This document shows, in pieces, positions 17,523-27,818 of a DNA stretch of 64,000 bases. Location: contig JARGOS010000002.1 of assembly GCA_029212505.1 (NCBI GenBank), forward strand, positions 248,001 through 312,000, in the 5' to 3' direction. The position numbers and the translations under genes were made by a program. The DNA is from Legionellaceae bacterium (GTDB lineage: Bacteria > Pseudomonadota > Gammaproteobacteria > Legionellales > Legionellaceae). The notes beneath the pieces were generated by a model that was not told the origin of the DNA, made no database searches, and saw nothing but the letters and a program-made list of their open reading frames with translations. How positions within the stretch are numbered: the stretch's first letter is position 1; each line of letters starts with the position of its first letter.

Positions 17523-18881
17523 ATGCAAAAAATGACGTTGATTGTAGGGCTTGGGAAAACGGGGCTGTCGATTGCGCGTTATTTGCATCATAAAAAATTA
17601 CCGTTTGCGGTTTATGATACGCGAGAAGCACCTCCAGCAGAGGCGTTGTTTCGTGAGACCTATCCTGATGCCCCGCTGTACTTAAAAACCTATCCCAAGC
17701 ATTTACATGACGGCGTATCAAAATTAATCTGCAGTCCCGGTGTTTCGCTGGATAGTGCGCTCATACAGGAAGCGCGTGCACGCGGGCTTCCCATCGAAAG
17801 TGATATCGATTGCCTTGCACGTGAGGTGGATGCACCTATGGTTGCGATTACAGGAACCAATGGAAAATCGACCGTAACCGCTTGGTTGGGTGAGATGGCG
17901 CAAGCTGCAGGCATGAAAACGGCAGTGGCCGGTAATATTGGCACACCGGTGCTGGATTTTTTATTAGACAAACCTGATGTTTATGATGTTTGGGTGCTTG
18001 AGTTGTCCAGTTTTCAGCTCGAGCTGACAAGCGCGCTGCGACCTGTGGCTGCGACGGTTTTAAATATTTCACCGGATCATCTGGATAGGCATCATACGTT
18101 AGAAGCTTATCGAGCAGCTAAGCATCGAATTTATCGCGGGGCTCAAGTTTGCGTGTTTAATCGTGATGATGTTGCGACCAAGCCTGAAGCAGTTGATTTA
18201 GATGATGAGCGTAGGGTGGTGAGTTTTGGCGCCGATGAACCTGGATCTCAACAAAACTGGGGATTACGCCGCCATGCCACGCATCAGAAGCTTTGTCTTG
18301 CACGGGGTGATGCGTTGATTATGCCGGTGGATGAGATAGGGATGAAAGGCCGGCATAATTGGATGAACGCATTGGCGACCTGTGCCTTGGCTGATGTGTT
18401 AGCAATTTCAACCGATGTTTGTATTTCGGTGTTAAAAAATTTTTCGGGCTTGCCGCATCGGTGTCAAACGGTGCGTGTGTTACAGGACGTGGTCTGGATT
18501 AATGATTCCAAAGGAACCAATGTTGGCGCAACGGAGTCGGCGATTTTAGGCTTGAAGCCCGCAGGAAAAGGCAAGCTTGTTTTGATTGCTGGAGGTCAGG
18601 GTAAGGGCGGTGATTTTCAAGCATTACGCGACGCTGTATCAGCGCATGTGCGTGCTTTAATCTTGATAGGCGAAGATGCCAAGCTTGTAGACCAGGCTTT
18701 GGGGGATGTGGTTGAGAGGGTGCATCATACTGATTCTATGCATGAGGCGGTGAAACAGGCCCACGTATGCGCAAAAGCGGGTGATACCGTGCTGTTATCG
18801 CCTGCATGCGCAAGTTTAGATATGTTTGATAATTTTAATCATCGCGGTGAGGTTTTTACAGCGTTGGTGCACGCGCTATGA
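17523..18881 (+). CDS. murD: UDP-N-acetylmuramoylalanine--D-glutamate ligase
   Basis: MurD adds D-Glu to UDP-MurNAc-L-Ala. It has an N-terminal Rossmann-like domain (GLGKTGLSIARYL), the ATP-binding ITGTNGKSTVTAWL, a central NISPDHLDRH motif, and C-terminal NDSKGTN and SPACASLDMFDNF. The length of 452 residues is normal. It overlaps ftsW by 4 bp (ATGA). The D-Glu it uses would come from the murI product of the same operon. Confidence 0.95.
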   Translation: MQKMTLIVGLGKTGLSIARYLHHKKLPFAVYDTREAPPAEALFRETYPDAPLYLKTYPKHLHDGVSKLICSPGVSLDSALIQEARARGLPIESDIDCLAREVDAPMVAITGTNGKSTVTAWLGEMAQAAGMKTAVAGNIGTPVLDFLLDKPDVYDVWVLELSSFQLELTSALRPVAATVLNISPDHLDRHHTLEAYRAAKHRIYRGAQVCVFNRDDVATKPEAVDLDDERRVVSFGADEPGSQQNWGLRRHATHQKLCLARGDALIMPVDEIGMKGRHNWMNALATCALADVLAISTDVCISVLKNFSGLPHRCQTVRVLQDVVWINDSKGTNVGATESAILGLKPAGKGKLVLIAGGQGKGGDFQALRDAVSAHVRALILIGEDAKLVDQALGDVVERVHHTDSMHEAVKQAHVCAKAGDTVLLSPACASLDMFDNFNHRGEVFTALVHAL

Positions 18882-20047
18882 TGGGGGTTGGCCTGCGTCA
18901 TGCCGCACGTTCACGCGCTGCGAGTGAACCGTTAGCCTTGTATGATAAGTGGCTTTTGGTGGCCATCATTGGTTTATTATTTTTGGGGCTCTTAATGGTT
19001 GCCTCAAGCTCGGTCATGATTTCAACTAAATATTATCAGCAGCCGTTCCATTTTTTAGTGCGTCAAGTGTGTTATTTAGTCCTTGGGCTTTTTGTCGGGA
19101 TGTTGGTGATGCGCATGGACACCAGCATCTGGGAAAAATGGAGTGCGCCGCTCTTATTAATCTGCTTGGTCATGTTGATGCTTGTGTTGATTCCAGGAAT
19201 TGGGCGGGTGGTGAATGGCAGTCGGCGTTGGCTGACGTTGGGGCCCGTTTCAATTCAAGTGTCAGAGATTGCCAAATTCTCGATGATTTTGTATTTAGCG
19301 GGCTATTTAGTACGTCAACAGCAGCGTGCACAAAGTGACGTGTTGAGTTTTATTAAACCGTTGGGATTGATGGGGATCATTGCGCTGTTGCTTTTATCTG
19401 AGCCTGATTTTGGAGCCACGGTTGTGATTTGCACCACGGTGATGGTGATGCTTTTTTTGTCTGGCGTTAAAATAAGGTATTATGTGGGGCTTGTGTTGTT
19501 CATGGTGGCGTCGTTCGCCGTGCTTGCGGTGTCATCACCGTATCGTATGGCGCGCTTAACGGCGTTTTTAAATCCTTGGGCAGATCAATTTAATAGTGGG
19601 TATCAGCTCACACAATCGCTTATTGCGTTTGGTCGTGGTGGCTGGTTGGGTACAGGGCTGGGCAGCAGTGTCCAGAAATTACTTTATTTGCCTGAGGCGC
19701 ATACAGATTTTATGTTTGCTGTACTGGCAGAAGAACTCGGCTTGCTGGGCGTTCTCCTAGTTTTGGTTTTGTATAGTATACTTGTGACTAGAGGCTTGCT
19801 TATTGGCTTGCGATCGTATCAGGCCGAGCGTTATTTTGCTGCGTATACGGCGTACGGCATTACGTTTTGGCTTGGAATGCAGGCCGTGATTAATATGGGT
19901 GTGAATGCAGGGTTGTTGCCGACGAAAGGCTTAACGTTACCGCTTTTAAGTTACGGGGGCGCGAGCTTGGTGGTGAATTGTATTGCGCTTGCGCTGTTAT
20001 TGCGTATTGATCATGAAACACGTTGGCAATCATTAGGGTTTAGATAA
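18878..20047 (+). CDS. ftsW: Peptidoglycan glycosyltransferase / division protein FtsW (SEDS family)
   Basis: FtsW polymerises septal glycan strands with its partner FtsI. About ten membrane helices are visible. SEDS motifs include the Asn/Gly-rich GRVVNGSRRWL after the first helices, EIAKFSMI, LSEPDFGAT with the catalytic-type Asp, AVLAEELG, NMGVNAGLLPTKGLTLPLLSYGG and a cationic tail. At 389 residues it is near the usual length. The gene overlaps murD, and the murG that normally follows is absent; murC begins 13 bases later. Confidence 0.94.
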   Translation: MMGVGLRHAARSRAASEPLALYDKWLLVAIIGLLFLGLLMVASSSVMISTKYYQQPFHFLVRQVCYLVLGLFVGMLVMRMDTSIWEKWSAPLLLICLVMLMLVLIPGIGRVVNGSRRWLTLGPVSIQVSEIAKFSMILYLAGYLVRQQQRAQSDVLSFIKPLGLMGIIALLLLSEPDFGATVVICTTVMVMLFLSGVKIRYYVGLVLFMVASFAVLAVSSPYRMARLTAFLNPWADQFNSGYQLTQSLIAFGRGGWLGTGLGSSVQKLLYLPEAHTDFMFAVLAEELGLLGVLLVLVLYSILVTRGLLIGLRSYQAERYFAAYTAYGITFWLGMQAVINMGVNAGLLPTKGLTLPLLSYGGASLVVNCIALALLLRIDHETRWQSLGFR

Positions 20048-20060
20048 TTAAGGGGGTGTT

Positions 20061-21485
20061 GTGGATAATACGAATACATTCTCATTACCAAGAATGGGGC
20101 GCGTGGATCACATTCATTTTGTGGGTATTGCAGGTACCGGCATGTGCGGTATTGCTGAAGTTCTGCATAACGAAGGGTACTGTGTAACAGGGTCTGATGT
20201 GCGTGAAAACCGTACGGTTCAGCATCTTCGGGAACAAGGCGTTTCGGTATTTATTCAGCATCAAGCCGAAAATATAGCGGGGGCTGATGTGGTGGTGCGC
20301 TCAACGGCCATCCATGAAGATAATCCGGAAGTGGTTGCGGCGCGTGCTGCTCGTATTCCCGTGATTCCTCGCGCCATGATGTTGGCTGAGCTGATGCGTT
20401 TTCGTCAAGGGATTGCAATTACCGGCACGCACGGTAAAACCACCACCACCAGTTTGGTGAGTAGTTTGCTTGCTGAAGGGGGGCTTGATCCAAGCTTTGT
20501 GATTGGCGGAAAGTTAACAAACAGTGGCAGTCATGCCAAATTAGGAGGCTCAGCGTATTTGGTGGCTGAAGCAGACGAAAGTGATGCTTCGTTTTTATTT
20601 TTGAAGCCGACCATGGCCGTAGTCACGAATATTGATGCCGACCATATGGAAACGTATGACGGTGATTTTAATAAATTACGTGAAACGTTTGTTGAGTTTT
20701 TACATCATTTGCCGTTTTATGGTTTAGCCGTGGTCTGTATTGACGACGCCAATGTTCGACATGTGTTGTCATCGATTCAGCGTCCTACGTTGACGTATGG
20801 TTTTTCTGAAGATGCAGAATATCGCGCGGCGGATTGGAAACAAGAAGGCTTGCTGAGTCGCTTTACCGTGACGCGACCGGAGCCTCATCCCGTTTTGACG
20901 ATTGATTTAAATTTGCCTGGGCGTCATAACGTCTTGAATGCACTGGCGGCCATTGCGCTTGCCACAGAGCTCGGCGTGGATGATCAAGCGATTGCTGAAG
21001 GTCTTCGTTGTTTTCAGGGTGTTGGGCGGCGTTTTCAGGTGTTAGGTGAGCGTGAGTTTTCACGCGGCACAGCTTTGTTGGTCGATGATTATGGGCATCA
21101 CCCTGAAGAAATTCGAGCAACGATCGAAGCGTTCCGTGCTGTTTGGCCAGATAAGCGTTTAATTCATGTTTTTCAACCGCATCGTTATTCACGAACCAAA
21201 GAGCTTTTTTCACCGTTTGTTGACGTGCTTGGTTTAGCTGATACGCTGTTATTATTTGATATTTATTCGGCCGGTGAGCCCATGATGGAGGGCATTACCA
21301 GCGCAGCTTTAGCAAAAGCCGTGGATGAGCGTAAAGGCGGTGAAGTTTTGCTTGTCAATGAAGATAATTTAAATGCGCGTTTAGATCAAATCGTGCAAGA
21401 TGGCGATGTGATTTTATTGCAAGGCGCAGGCAATATTGGTCAAATTGCCTTACATCTTGCAGAAAAATCAGGCGTAATAGGATGA
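20061..21485 (+). CDS. murC: UDP-N-acetylmuramate--L-alanine ligase
   Basis: MurC adds the first L-Ala to UDP-MurNAc. The N-terminal HFVGIAGTGMCGIAEVL motif, ATP loop ITGTHGKTTTTSL, AEADESDASF and NIDADHMETY are all clear, as is the C-terminal DDYGHHPEEI with QPHRYSRT. The length of 474 residues is usual. The GTG start at 20061 is preceded by AAGGGGG. Its relative Mpl, for recycling, is also encoded in this window at 53451. No murB lies between murC and ddl. Confidence 0.95.
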   Translation: MDNTNTFSLPRMGRVDHIHFVGIAGTGMCGIAEVLHNEGYCVTGSDVRENRTVQHLREQGVSVFIQHQAENIAGADVVVRSTAIHEDNPEVVAARAARIPVIPRAMMLAELMRFRQGIAITGTHGKTTTTSLVSSLLAEGGLDPSFVIGGKLTNSGSHAKLGGSAYLVAEADESDASFLFLKPTMAVVTNIDADHMETYDGDFNKLRETFVEFLHHLPFYGLAVVCIDDANVRHVLSSIQRPTLTYGFSEDAEYRAADWKQEGLLSRFTVTRPEPHPVLTIDLNLPGRHNVLNALAAIALATELGVDDQAIAEGLRCFQGVGRRFQVLGEREFSRGTALLVDDYGHHPEEIRATIEAFRAVWPDKRLIHVFQPHRYSRTKELFSPFVDVLGLADTLLLFDIYSAGEPMMEGITSAALAKAVDERKGGEVLLVNEDNLNARLDQIVQDGDVILLQGAGNIGQIALHLAEKSGVIG

Positions 21486-21522
21486 GCTTGCTTCATCAAG
21501 TGCAACGTACGGGAGGTGTTTG

Positions 21523-22644
21523 ATGGCGCGTTTAAAATTAATGTTGCTTTACGGTGGTCCATCAGGCGAGCACGAAGTGTCGTTACAATCGGCCGCTTCG
21601 GTTTTGGCTGCTTTGGATGCAGAGCAATATGATGTGCTTGCCATCGGCATGGATAAGCAGGGTTGTTTTTATATTAATCAGACTGATGCACTACGATCTA
21701 AGTATCGTGACGCTTTGCCTGTTGCACTTCCTGATGCTGAGCGCTTGCCAAGCCTGATTGTGAATGGCAAATTAGCGGTAGACGCCGATCTTGTATTTCC
21801 TGTGATGCACGGTCAGTTGTGCGAAGACGGCGCGTTACAAGGTTTATTAAATTTAACCGGTGTTGCTTACGTGGGCTGTGATGTTTTATCTGCGGCTGTC
21901 AGTATGGATAAAGACATTGCACGGCAATTGGTGGGGCATATAGAAGGCATTCATGCGGTGCCTTATCATCGTTTGCCATACACGGAGTCAGCAGAGCTTG
22001 ATAGCCGTCGGTGCGAAGCTGCTGTCGCTGAACTTGGTTGGCCTGTGTTTGTCAAACCTTCTTCGCTAGGATCTAGTGTGGGTATTCATCGCGCAGATTC
22101 AATGGAGCAACTTATGGCCGCTGTGCAGGATGCTCGGCGCTATGATACAACGGTGCTGATTGAAGCTTTTATTGCGGGTCGTGAAATAGAAGTCGGTGTG
22201 TTAGAACATGATGCATGTGAAGGCTTACCCGATGTGACGTTGCCTGGCGAAATTAAAATAGAACATGCCGATGGATTTTATTCGTATGCGGCAAAATATT
22301 TAGAATCGAACGATAGCAAACTTTGTATTCCGGCTGAGCTTGATGCTGATGCGATAAAACATGTTCAAATGGCGGCAGCAGAAATTTTTATGCGTCTTCG
22401 ATGTCGGGGTCTTGCGCGCGTTGATTTTTTTGTGCAAGCCGGTACAAATAAAATTTATTTCAATGAAATTAATACGATGCCTGGTTTCACGTCGATCAGT
22501 ATGTTTCCAAAATTATGGGAAGCTAGCGGTTTAAATTATTCAGCGTTACTGGATAGGGTGATTGCTTTGGCTCAAATGCGACAACGCAGTCGAGAAAAGC
22601 TTATCACGGATTATTCCAGCGCGCGCGAACATGCGCTGGCTTAG
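21523..22644 (+). CDS. ddl: D-alanine--D-alanine ligase
   Basis: Ddl forms the D-Ala-D-Ala dipeptide used by MurF. It is an ATP-grasp enzyme: GGPSGEHEVSLQSA near the N-terminus, FPVMHGQLCEDGALQG, KPSSLGSSVGI (ATP loop), and the C-terminal FNEINTMPGFT that binds metal. At 373 residues it is somewhat longer than the DdlB form (about 306) and nearer the DdlA length. ATG 21523 is chosen over TTG 21520 because GGGAGG (21511-21516) lies 6 bases upstream. The last 14 bases overlap ftsQ. Confidence 0.94.
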   Translation: MARLKLMLLYGGPSGEHEVSLQSAASVLAALDAEQYDVLAIGMDKQGCFYINQTDALRSKYRDALPVALPDAERLPSLIVNGKLAVDADLVFPVMHGQLCEDGALQGLLNLTGVAYVGCDVLSAAVSMDKDIARQLVGHIEGIHAVPYHRLPYTESAELDSRRCEAAVAELGWPVFVKPSSLGSSVGIHRADSMEQLMAAVQDARRYDTTVLIEAFIAGREIEVGVLEHDACEGLPDVTLPGEIKIEHADGFYSYAAKYLESNDSKLCIPAELDADAIKHVQMAAAEIFMRLRCRGLARVDFFVQAGTNKIYFNEINTMPGFTSISMFPKLWEASGLNYSALLDRVIALAQMRQRSREKLITDYSSAREHALA

Positions 22645-23356
22645 CGCGTTACAACTTCCGTTTTCCACACGCTTGGCGTGCTTGATTGTCTGCGCCTGTT
22701 TATTGGCAGGACGCTTGGTGTATGTGGGTCTCGCCGATGCAGCGCGTTTTCCTGTGCAAACTGTTCAAATTGAGGCAACGTATGAACATATTACGCGAGA
22801 AACCCTCGAGACGATTTTATCACCGCACTTAAAGCAAAGCTTTTTGTTCTTATCTACACATCAACTTTCAAAAGAATTGCTTGCGCTTGATTGGTGCAAG
22901 AGCGTAAAGGTCACACGCTCATGGCCTGGTATACTCAAAGTGACGCTGAATGAGCACCAACCGATCGCTGTATGGAACCATGCGTACATCACCGCTGATG
23001 GTATTTTATTTCATCAGGGAAAGGCGATGGAGGGCGAATATTCGGGGGCTTATTTGTATGGCCCAAAAGAACAACAGCAAGAAGTCTTACAAACGTATGA
23101 AAAATTGAGTAAGCTATTACTAAAGTATGGCTTAAATATAGCCTCGTTAGCGTTGCGTAGTAATCAAGCTTGGGAGCTTGAGCTAACCAATGGTGTGAAA
23201 TTACGCCTCGGAAAGGATGATATAGAGCGACGTTTACAGCGCTTTTGTCGAGCTTATCCGGCCGTTTTTGGCGATAAACCGGAACTGTTGTCGAGTGTTG
23301 ATTTACGCTATGCACGCGGAATGGCGGTGCAATGGAAGCAGCAAACGGGAAAATAA
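22631..23356 (+). CDS. ftsQ: Cell division protein FtsQ
   Basis: FtsQ is a bitopic inner-membrane protein that recruits FtsB/FtsL to the divisome. ATG 22631 gives a short cytosolic N-terminus, one membrane helix (about residues 13-33), then the POTRA domain (FPVQTVQIEATYEHITRE, followed by a segment ending WCKSVKVTRSWPGILKVTL) and the FtsQ beta domain. At 241 residues it is slightly short for the family. The start overlaps the ddl end, and the stop is joined to ftsA as TAATG, so translation of the three is likely coupled. Confidence 0.9.
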   Translation: MRWLSALQLPFSTRLACLIVCACLLAGRLVYVGLADAARFPVQTVQIEATYEHITRETLETILSPHLKQSFLFLSTHQLSKELLALDWCKSVKVTRSWPGILKVTLNEHQPIAVWNHAYITADGILFHQGKAMEGEYSGAYLYGPKEQQQEVLQTYEKLSKLLLKYGLNIASLALRSNQAWELELTNGVKLRLGKDDIERRLQRFCRAYPAVFGDKPELLSSVDLRYARGMAVQWKQQTGK

Positions 23357-24594
23357 TGGCTAAAAAAACAGAAAAAAACATTATTACGGCGCTCGATATA
23401 GGCACTTCAAAAATTGTTGTATTGATTGGTGAGGTCACGCCTGCGGGTACGATTGAGGTGATTGGAGCAGGTCGTCATCCATCGCATGGATTAAAACGTG
23501 GTGCGGTGGTCGATATTGAGGCGACGGTCAATTCAATTCAGCGCGCGGTACAAGAAGCTGAACTTATGGCGGGGTGCGAAGTCCACTCGGTGTACACTGG
23601 GATTGCGGGCAGTCATATTAAAAGTTTAAATTCACACGGTATTGTTGCCATTCGCGACCAAGAAGTGTCGCGTGCCGATGTTGAACGCGTGCTTGATGCT
23701 GCAAAAGCCGTTCCTATTCCGGCTGATCAGAAAATTTTGCATGTGTTACCACAAGAATTTATTATTGATGGGCAAGGCAATATCCGTGAACCGATTGGTA
23801 TGGCCGGTGTGCGCTTAGAAGCGCGGGTGCATATTGTGACTGGCGCCGTGAGTGCTGCTCAAAATATTATTAAATGCATTCGGCGATGTGGGCTTGAAGT
23901 GCATGATATAAGTCTCGAGCAGCTTGCCTCCAGTCATGCTGTGCTCACCGATGATGAAAAAGAATTGGGGGTATGTTTAGTTGATATTGGTGGCGGTACG
24001 ACTGATGTGGCCGTATTTTCACACGGTGCGATTCAAGCAACTGCGGTTATTCCGATTGCCGGCGATCAAGTCACCAATGATATTGCCATGGCACTCAGAA
24101 CACCGACCAAAGCGGCTGAGGCGATGAAGCTGGAACACGGTTGTGCACTGCCCGAACTTGCCAACCCAGGCCTGATGCTTGAAGTGCTGAGTGTCAATGA
24201 GCGACCGGGTCGAAAAATTTCAACACAAGCTTTAGCCGAAGTGGTGTCTGCGCGTTATGAAGAATTATTTGCGCTTGTTCGACATGAGTTGCATGCCAGT
24301 GGCTTTCATGAATTAATTGCAGCAGGTATGGTAATAACCGGAGGCGCTTCGAATGTGCATGGAGCAATTGATCTTGCCGAAATGTGCTTTGAAATGCCGG
24401 TTCGACAGGGTCTTGTGCCTGAGTTAACGGGCCTATCCGAGGAAATGATGGATCCCAGTTGGGCAACAGGCGTTGGCTTATTATTACATGGGTTTCAACA
24501 ACAACACGAAGCTGGGTATAATGGGTATACGCTACGTGATTCAGCAAGCGGCGTTTGGACGAAAATGAGACAATGGTTTAGAGGGAATTTCTGA
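23356..24594 (+). CDS. ftsA: Cell division protein FtsA
   Basis: FtsA is an actin-like ATPase that tethers FtsZ to the membrane. ALDIGTSKI (phosphate 1), [15 protein letters not shown] (phosphate 2) and VITGGAS (adenosine motif) are present. An SHU2-like insert is present, and a C-terminal amphipathic helix ([12 protein letters not shown]) forms the membrane-targeting sequence. The length is about 412 residues. The start at ATG 23356 is chosen from the TAATG junction with ftsQ and the alignment with E. coli FtsA. Confidence 0.95.
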   Translation: MAKKTEKNIITALDIGTSKIVVLIGEVTPAGTIEVIGAGRHPSHGLKRGAVVDIEATVNSIQRAVQEAELMAGCEVHSVYTGIAGSHIKSLNSHGIVAIRDQEVSRADVERVLDAAKAVPIPADQKILHVLPQEFIIDGQGNIREPIGMAGVRLEARVHIVTGAVSAAQNIIKCIRRCGLEVHDISLEQLASSHAVLTDDEKELGVCLVDIGGGTTDVAVFSHGAIQATAVIPIAGDQVTNDIAMALRTPTKAAEAMKLEHGCALPELANPGLMLEVLSVNERPGRKISTQALAEVVSARYEELFALVRHELHASGFHELIAAGMVITGGASNVHGAIDLAEMCFEMPVRQGLVPELTGLSEEMMDPSWATGVGLLLHGFQQQHEAGYNGYTLRDSASGVWTKMRQWFRGNF

Positions 24595-24623
24595 ACTTAA
24601 ATTTTTTGCACGGGGTGAAAGGC

Positions 24624-25814
24624 ATGAGTGAGCAAATAGGTAGCCAGCAAGATAATGCTGTCATCAAAGTCGTAGGTGTTGGTGGCGGTGGTGGAAATGC
24701 CGTTGAGCATATGTTAGCGGAGCGTATCGAGGGGGTTAAATTTATTTGTGCGAACACCGATGCTCAAGCACTCCGTAATTCCAAAGCTGAAATTCAAATG
24801 CAGCTCGGCGATGAGCTGACCAAAGGTTTGGGGGCCGGCGCTAATCCACAAATTGGCCAAGATGCTGCGGAAGAAGATCGAGAATACATCAAAGAAGTGC
24901 TGCAAGGTGCTGATATGGTGTTTATTACGGCAGGCATGGGGGGAGGCACTGGAACAGGCGCAGCTCCGGTATTTGCAGAAGTTGCAAAAAGTTTAGGTAT
25001 TTTAACCGTAGCCGTGGTCACCAAGCCTTTTTCTTTTGAAGGTAAACAACGTACGTTGGCCGCCGAAGAAGGTATGCGTCGTTTGGCAGAGCAGGTTGAT
25101 TCGTTGATTACGATTCCTAATAATAAATTGCTCAGTGTTTTAGGTAAAAATATTACGCTACTTAATGCGTTTAAAGCCGCCAACAACGTGTTGCTGGGTG
25201 CGGTCAAAGGTATTGCAGATTTAATTACACGTCCTGGTTTAATCAATGTCGATTTTGCTGATGTTCGAACCGTGATGTCAGAAATGGGTATGGCCATGAT
25301 GGGGACCGGCTGCGCCAGCGGAGAGCAGCGGGCTCGTCAGGCGGCGGAAGCGGCGATTGCATCACCTTTATTGGAAGATGTTAATTTTTCTGGTGCACGC
25401 GGTATTCTCGTAAATATTACGGCCGGACTAGATATGTCCATCGGTGAGTTTGAAGAAGTCGGTGATGTTGTTAAAGAATTCATTTCTGATGATGCAACTG
25501 TGGTTGTGGGAACGGTGATTGATCCCGATATGACGGATGAAATGCGCGTCACGGTGATTGTGACCGGCTTAGGTGGTGAAGAAAAAAGTGCGCCACAAGT
25601 GGCCAAAACCACGGAACGTGCACCGCTATTTGAAGCCCGGCGCCGTGATGGTAGCTTGGACTATCAGCAATTAGAGCGTCCAGCGGTTGCTCGCAAGCAT
25701 GTTGCAAGCCCTACGTTATCGGCTGCACCATCCAAGAAAGCTGATCCAGCGCCAGATGTTGATTATTTAGACATTCCGGCTTTTCTGAGGCGACATGAGC
25801 ATGAAGAGGCTTGA
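24624..25814 (+). CDS. ftsZ: Cell division GTPase FtsZ
   Basis: This is the tubulin homologue that forms the Z ring. [14 protein letters not shown], the tubulin signature [10 protein letters not shown], the N-N-K-L region and the catalytic T7 loop ([11 protein letters not shown]) are present. After a variable linker the conserved C-terminal peptide [12 protein letters not shown] provides the FtsA/ZipA binding site. The length is 396 residues. ATG 24624 with AAAGG upstream is preferred; TTG 24606 would add six residues. Confidence 0.97.
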   Translation: MSEQIGSQQDNAVIKVVGVGGGGGNAVEHMLAERIEGVKFICANTDAQALRNSKAEIQMQLGDELTKGLGAGANPQIGQDAAEEDREYIKEVLQGADMVFITAGMGGGTGTGAAPVFAEVAKSLGILTVAVVTKPFSFEGKQRTLAAEEGMRRLAEQVDSLITIPNNKLLSVLGKNITLLNAFKAANNVLLGAVKGIADLITRPGLINVDFADVRTVMSEMGMAMMGTGCASGEQRARQAAEAAIASPLLEDVNFSGARGILVNITAGLDMSIGEFEEVGDVVKEFISDDATVVVGTVIDPDMTDEMRVTVIVTGLGGEEKSAPQVAKTTERAPLFEARRRDGSLDYQQLERPAVARKHVASPTLSAAPSKKADPAPDVDYLDIPAFLRRHEHEEA

Positions 25815-25846
25815 TTTGGGTGTCATGATCTTGTAATATTTTATTG

Positions 25847-25879
25847 AGGGGCAGGTGCTCCCCTAAAAGTCTTAGACTA
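25847..25879 (+). promoter_or_regulatory. ftsZ-lpxC intergenic region with small hairpins
   Basis: The 139-bp gap between ftsZ and lpxC holds an AGGGG/CCCCT hairpin (25847-25864) and a short AGTC-TTA-GACT palindrome (25869-25879). Neither has a following T-tract. The lpxC promoter probably lies in this gap, but no convincing pair of -35/-10 boxes was found. Confidence 0.3.
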
Positions 25880-25953
25880 ATCAATGGTTTGTTGTTAGAA
25901 TCATTCCGATTTATGTGTCAGCCTATAGGGGAAGCAACAAGGTGAGCAGCACA

Positions 25954-26859
25954 GTGATTAAACAAAGAACACCAAAGGCGGTTATTCAAGCTACCGGCGT
26001 TGGTTTGCACTCAGGAGATAAAATATTACTGACGCTGCGACCCGCACCCATTAATACAGGTATTGTATTTAGACGTACTGATCTCGATCCTGTTCCAGAA
26101 ATTCCAGCGTCATATGAGCACGTCAGTGACACCACGCTTTGCACGTCCATTGAGCACAAAGGCGTTCGTGTGGCGACGGTTGAGCATTTGATGTCGGCCT
26201 TGGCTGGGTTAGGTATTGATAATGCCTACGTTGACATCGACGGTCCAGAAGTGCCTATTATGGATGGAAGTGCCGCACCGTTTGTTTTTTTGATTCAATC
26301 GGCAGGTATTTGCGAACAAAATGCATCCAAACGCTTTATTCGTATTAAAAAGCCCGTACGTGTTGAAGAAGACGGTAAATATGTCCAATTCTTACCTCAC
26401 AAAGGCTACCGTGTTTCGTTTACGATTGATTTTGAACACCCCGTATTCAACGATAAACCTCAAACCGCTGCATATGATCTGTCTGCTACGTCTTACCTCA
26501 AAGAAGTGTGTCGCGCACGCACGTTTGGTTTTTTGTCGGATTATGAAAAACTTCGCGAAGCAAATTTAGCGAAAGGCGGAAGCCTTGATAATGCCATTGT
26601 TGTGGATGATTACCGTATTTTGAATGATGATGGTCTGCGTTTTGACGATGAATTTGTTAAGCATAAAATATTAGATGCGATCGGCGATCTATATTTACTC
26701 GGTTCGAGCCTGATTGGAGCTTTTGAAGGGCACCGCTCGGGTCATGCACTGAATAATAAGCTTTTGCGCGCGTTGGTGGCCCAAGAGGACGCGTGGGAGT
26801 ATGTTTACCCCGAAGCAAAAGATTATCCTTTACCCGATTTAGTCTTAGCTGAAGCTTGA
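25954..26859 (+). CDS. lpxC: UDP-3-O-acyl-N-acetylglucosamine deacetylase
   Basis: LpxC is the zinc enzyme of the committed step of lipid A synthesis. [15 protein letters not shown] provides the first zinc His and catalytic Glu, and [18 protein letters not shown] provides the His/Asp ligands. [10 protein letters not shown] carries the conserved His. GTG 25954 is chosen because AAGGTGAG (25940-25947) lies 6 bases upstream, and the protein then begins as E. coli LpxC does (MIKQRT). Its length is then 301 residues against 305. The 3' end overlaps the converging dciA by 37 bp. Confidence 0.95.
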   Translation: MIKQRTPKAVIQATGVGLHSGDKILLTLRPAPINTGIVFRRTDLDPVPEIPASYEHVSDTTLCTSIEHKGVRVATVEHLMSALAGLGIDNAYVDIDGPEVPIMDGSAAPFVFLIQSAGICEQNASKRFIRIKKPVRVEEDGKYVQFLPHKGYRVSFTIDFEHPVFNDKPQTAAYDLSATSYLKEVCRARTFGFLSDYEKLREANLAKGGSLDNAIVVDDYRILNDDGLRFDDEFVKHKILDAIGDLYLLGSSLIGAFEGHRSGHALNNKLLRALVAQEDAWEYVYPEAKDYPLPDLVLAEA

Positions 26860-27287
26860 TGCTGACACAGCCGTTCCAGTGCCTCTTTGAGTGGCGCGTA
26901 GCTGCAATGCGCCGCGCTTTCATGAATATTACGTTTGGCATTATTTGAAATATAAGCATCGCGAGGCTTCTTTTTGGGTGGCTTAGCTGCTGGTGTTGCT
27001 GGCAATAAGTTAATACGAATCGACGTCAGTTGATGTAAACCTTCCTGTCGTAGCTTATCGCGCAAGTTTGGTAGTTCAAAACGTAGCTGTGCAGCCCACA
27101 CAGGATCGTCTACAGCTAAAATTAAGCAACCGCTCGTAAAACGACTGACGGTACACGGAACAGAAGCCTGTTCACCAACATGGTGTTTAAGATGGCGTTG
27201 TACCAAACGCGTGAGCTCGTCTAATTGCGATGCTTGCTTATATATCGAAGCAAGCGGCGTATTAAAGCATTGGGTTATTTTTCGCAT
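26823..27287 (-). CDS. dciA: DciA-like helicase-operator protein (DUF721)
   Basis: DciA helps load the replicative helicase DnaB in bacteria without DnaC. The region from residue about 20 ([10 protein letters not shown]) through [35 protein letters not shown] and [10 protein letters not shown] is the compact KH-like DUF721 domain. A basic, disordered C-terminal tail follows. ATG 27287 (MRKITQCF) gives 154 residues, and a longer upstream open frame lacks support. The location beside lpxC is common for this family in gammaproteobacteria. Confidence 0.75.
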   Translation of the reverse strand: MRKITQCFNTPLASIYKQASQLDELTRLVQRHLKHHVGEQASVPCTVSRFTSGCLILAVDDPVWAAQLRFELPNLRDKLRQEGLHQLTSIRINLLPATPAAKPPKKKPRDAYISNNAKRNIHESAAHCSYAPLKEALERLCQHQASAKTKSGKG

Positions 27288-27296
27288 GATATTTGT

Positions 27297-27326
27297 TTGT
27301 TCGTGTTCAATATGCTTTAGTATACA
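27297..27326 (+). promoter_or_regulatory. Putative promoter of the PH-domain gene
   Basis: TTGTTC (27297-27302) and TATACA (27321-27326) are 18 bp apart in the 70-bp gap between the divergent dciA and PH-domain genes. Confidence 0.35.
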
Positions 27327-27357
27327 CAGGTGCAGGATAAATTTGGAGAATTGAATC

Positions 27358-27780
27358 ATGAGCAAGCAACGCGTGATCTATCAGGCCCGGTTGCATTGGG
27401 TTATATTTGTTTGGCCAGTGGTGTTGTTATTACTTGGCCTATGGCTTAGCTTTTTAGCACCTTCGTTTCGCGAAGTTGGGCTTATTGCCGTGTTGATTTC
27501 TTTTGCTTGGGGCATACTCATGTGGCTGACCTATCAGTTTTCATCTCTGACCATCAAAGAAAAGCAAGTGATTTTACGTAGCGGTATTTTAGTGCGTCAA
27601 ACCATTGATATACCGTTTACCAAAATAGAAAGCATCGATATTCGTCAATCAATTATCGGTAGTTTGTTTCGCTACGGTACGTTATTGATCACAGGGACCG
27701 GTGGTACTCGCCAGTGGATGGGGTTTCTTGCCAAACCGTTAACCTGCCGCAGGCATATTGAGCAGCTGATGCACGATTAA
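27358..27780 (+). CDS. Bacterial PH-domain membrane protein (YdbS-like)
   Basis: This 140-residue protein has two membrane helices at about residues 13-34 and 40-60. A bacterial pleckstrin-homology domain (bPH2/DUF304) follows, with SSLTIKEKQVILRSGILVRQTIDIPFTKIESIDIRQS and YGTLLITGTGG. The domain would lie at the membrane surface. Its function is unknown for most members. GGAG precedes ATG 27358 by about 8 bases. Confidence 0.75.
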   Translation: MSKQRVIYQARLHWVIFVWPVVLLLLGLWLSFLAPSFREVGLIAVLISFAWGILMWLTYQFSSLTIKEKQVILRSGILVRQTIDIPFTKIESIDIRQSIIGSLFRYGTLLITGTGGTRQWMGFLAKPLTCRRHIEQLMHD

Positions 27781-27818
27781 ATCGTCATCAGCTTATGTGA
27801 TGTATGATTTCTAGTTTT

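Noticed and set aside
24794-25297. A 167-codon antisense open frame inside ftsZ
   Set aside because: It is Ser/Pro/Ala-rich, as expected for the reverse complement of a codon-biased gene, with no start signal or domain.
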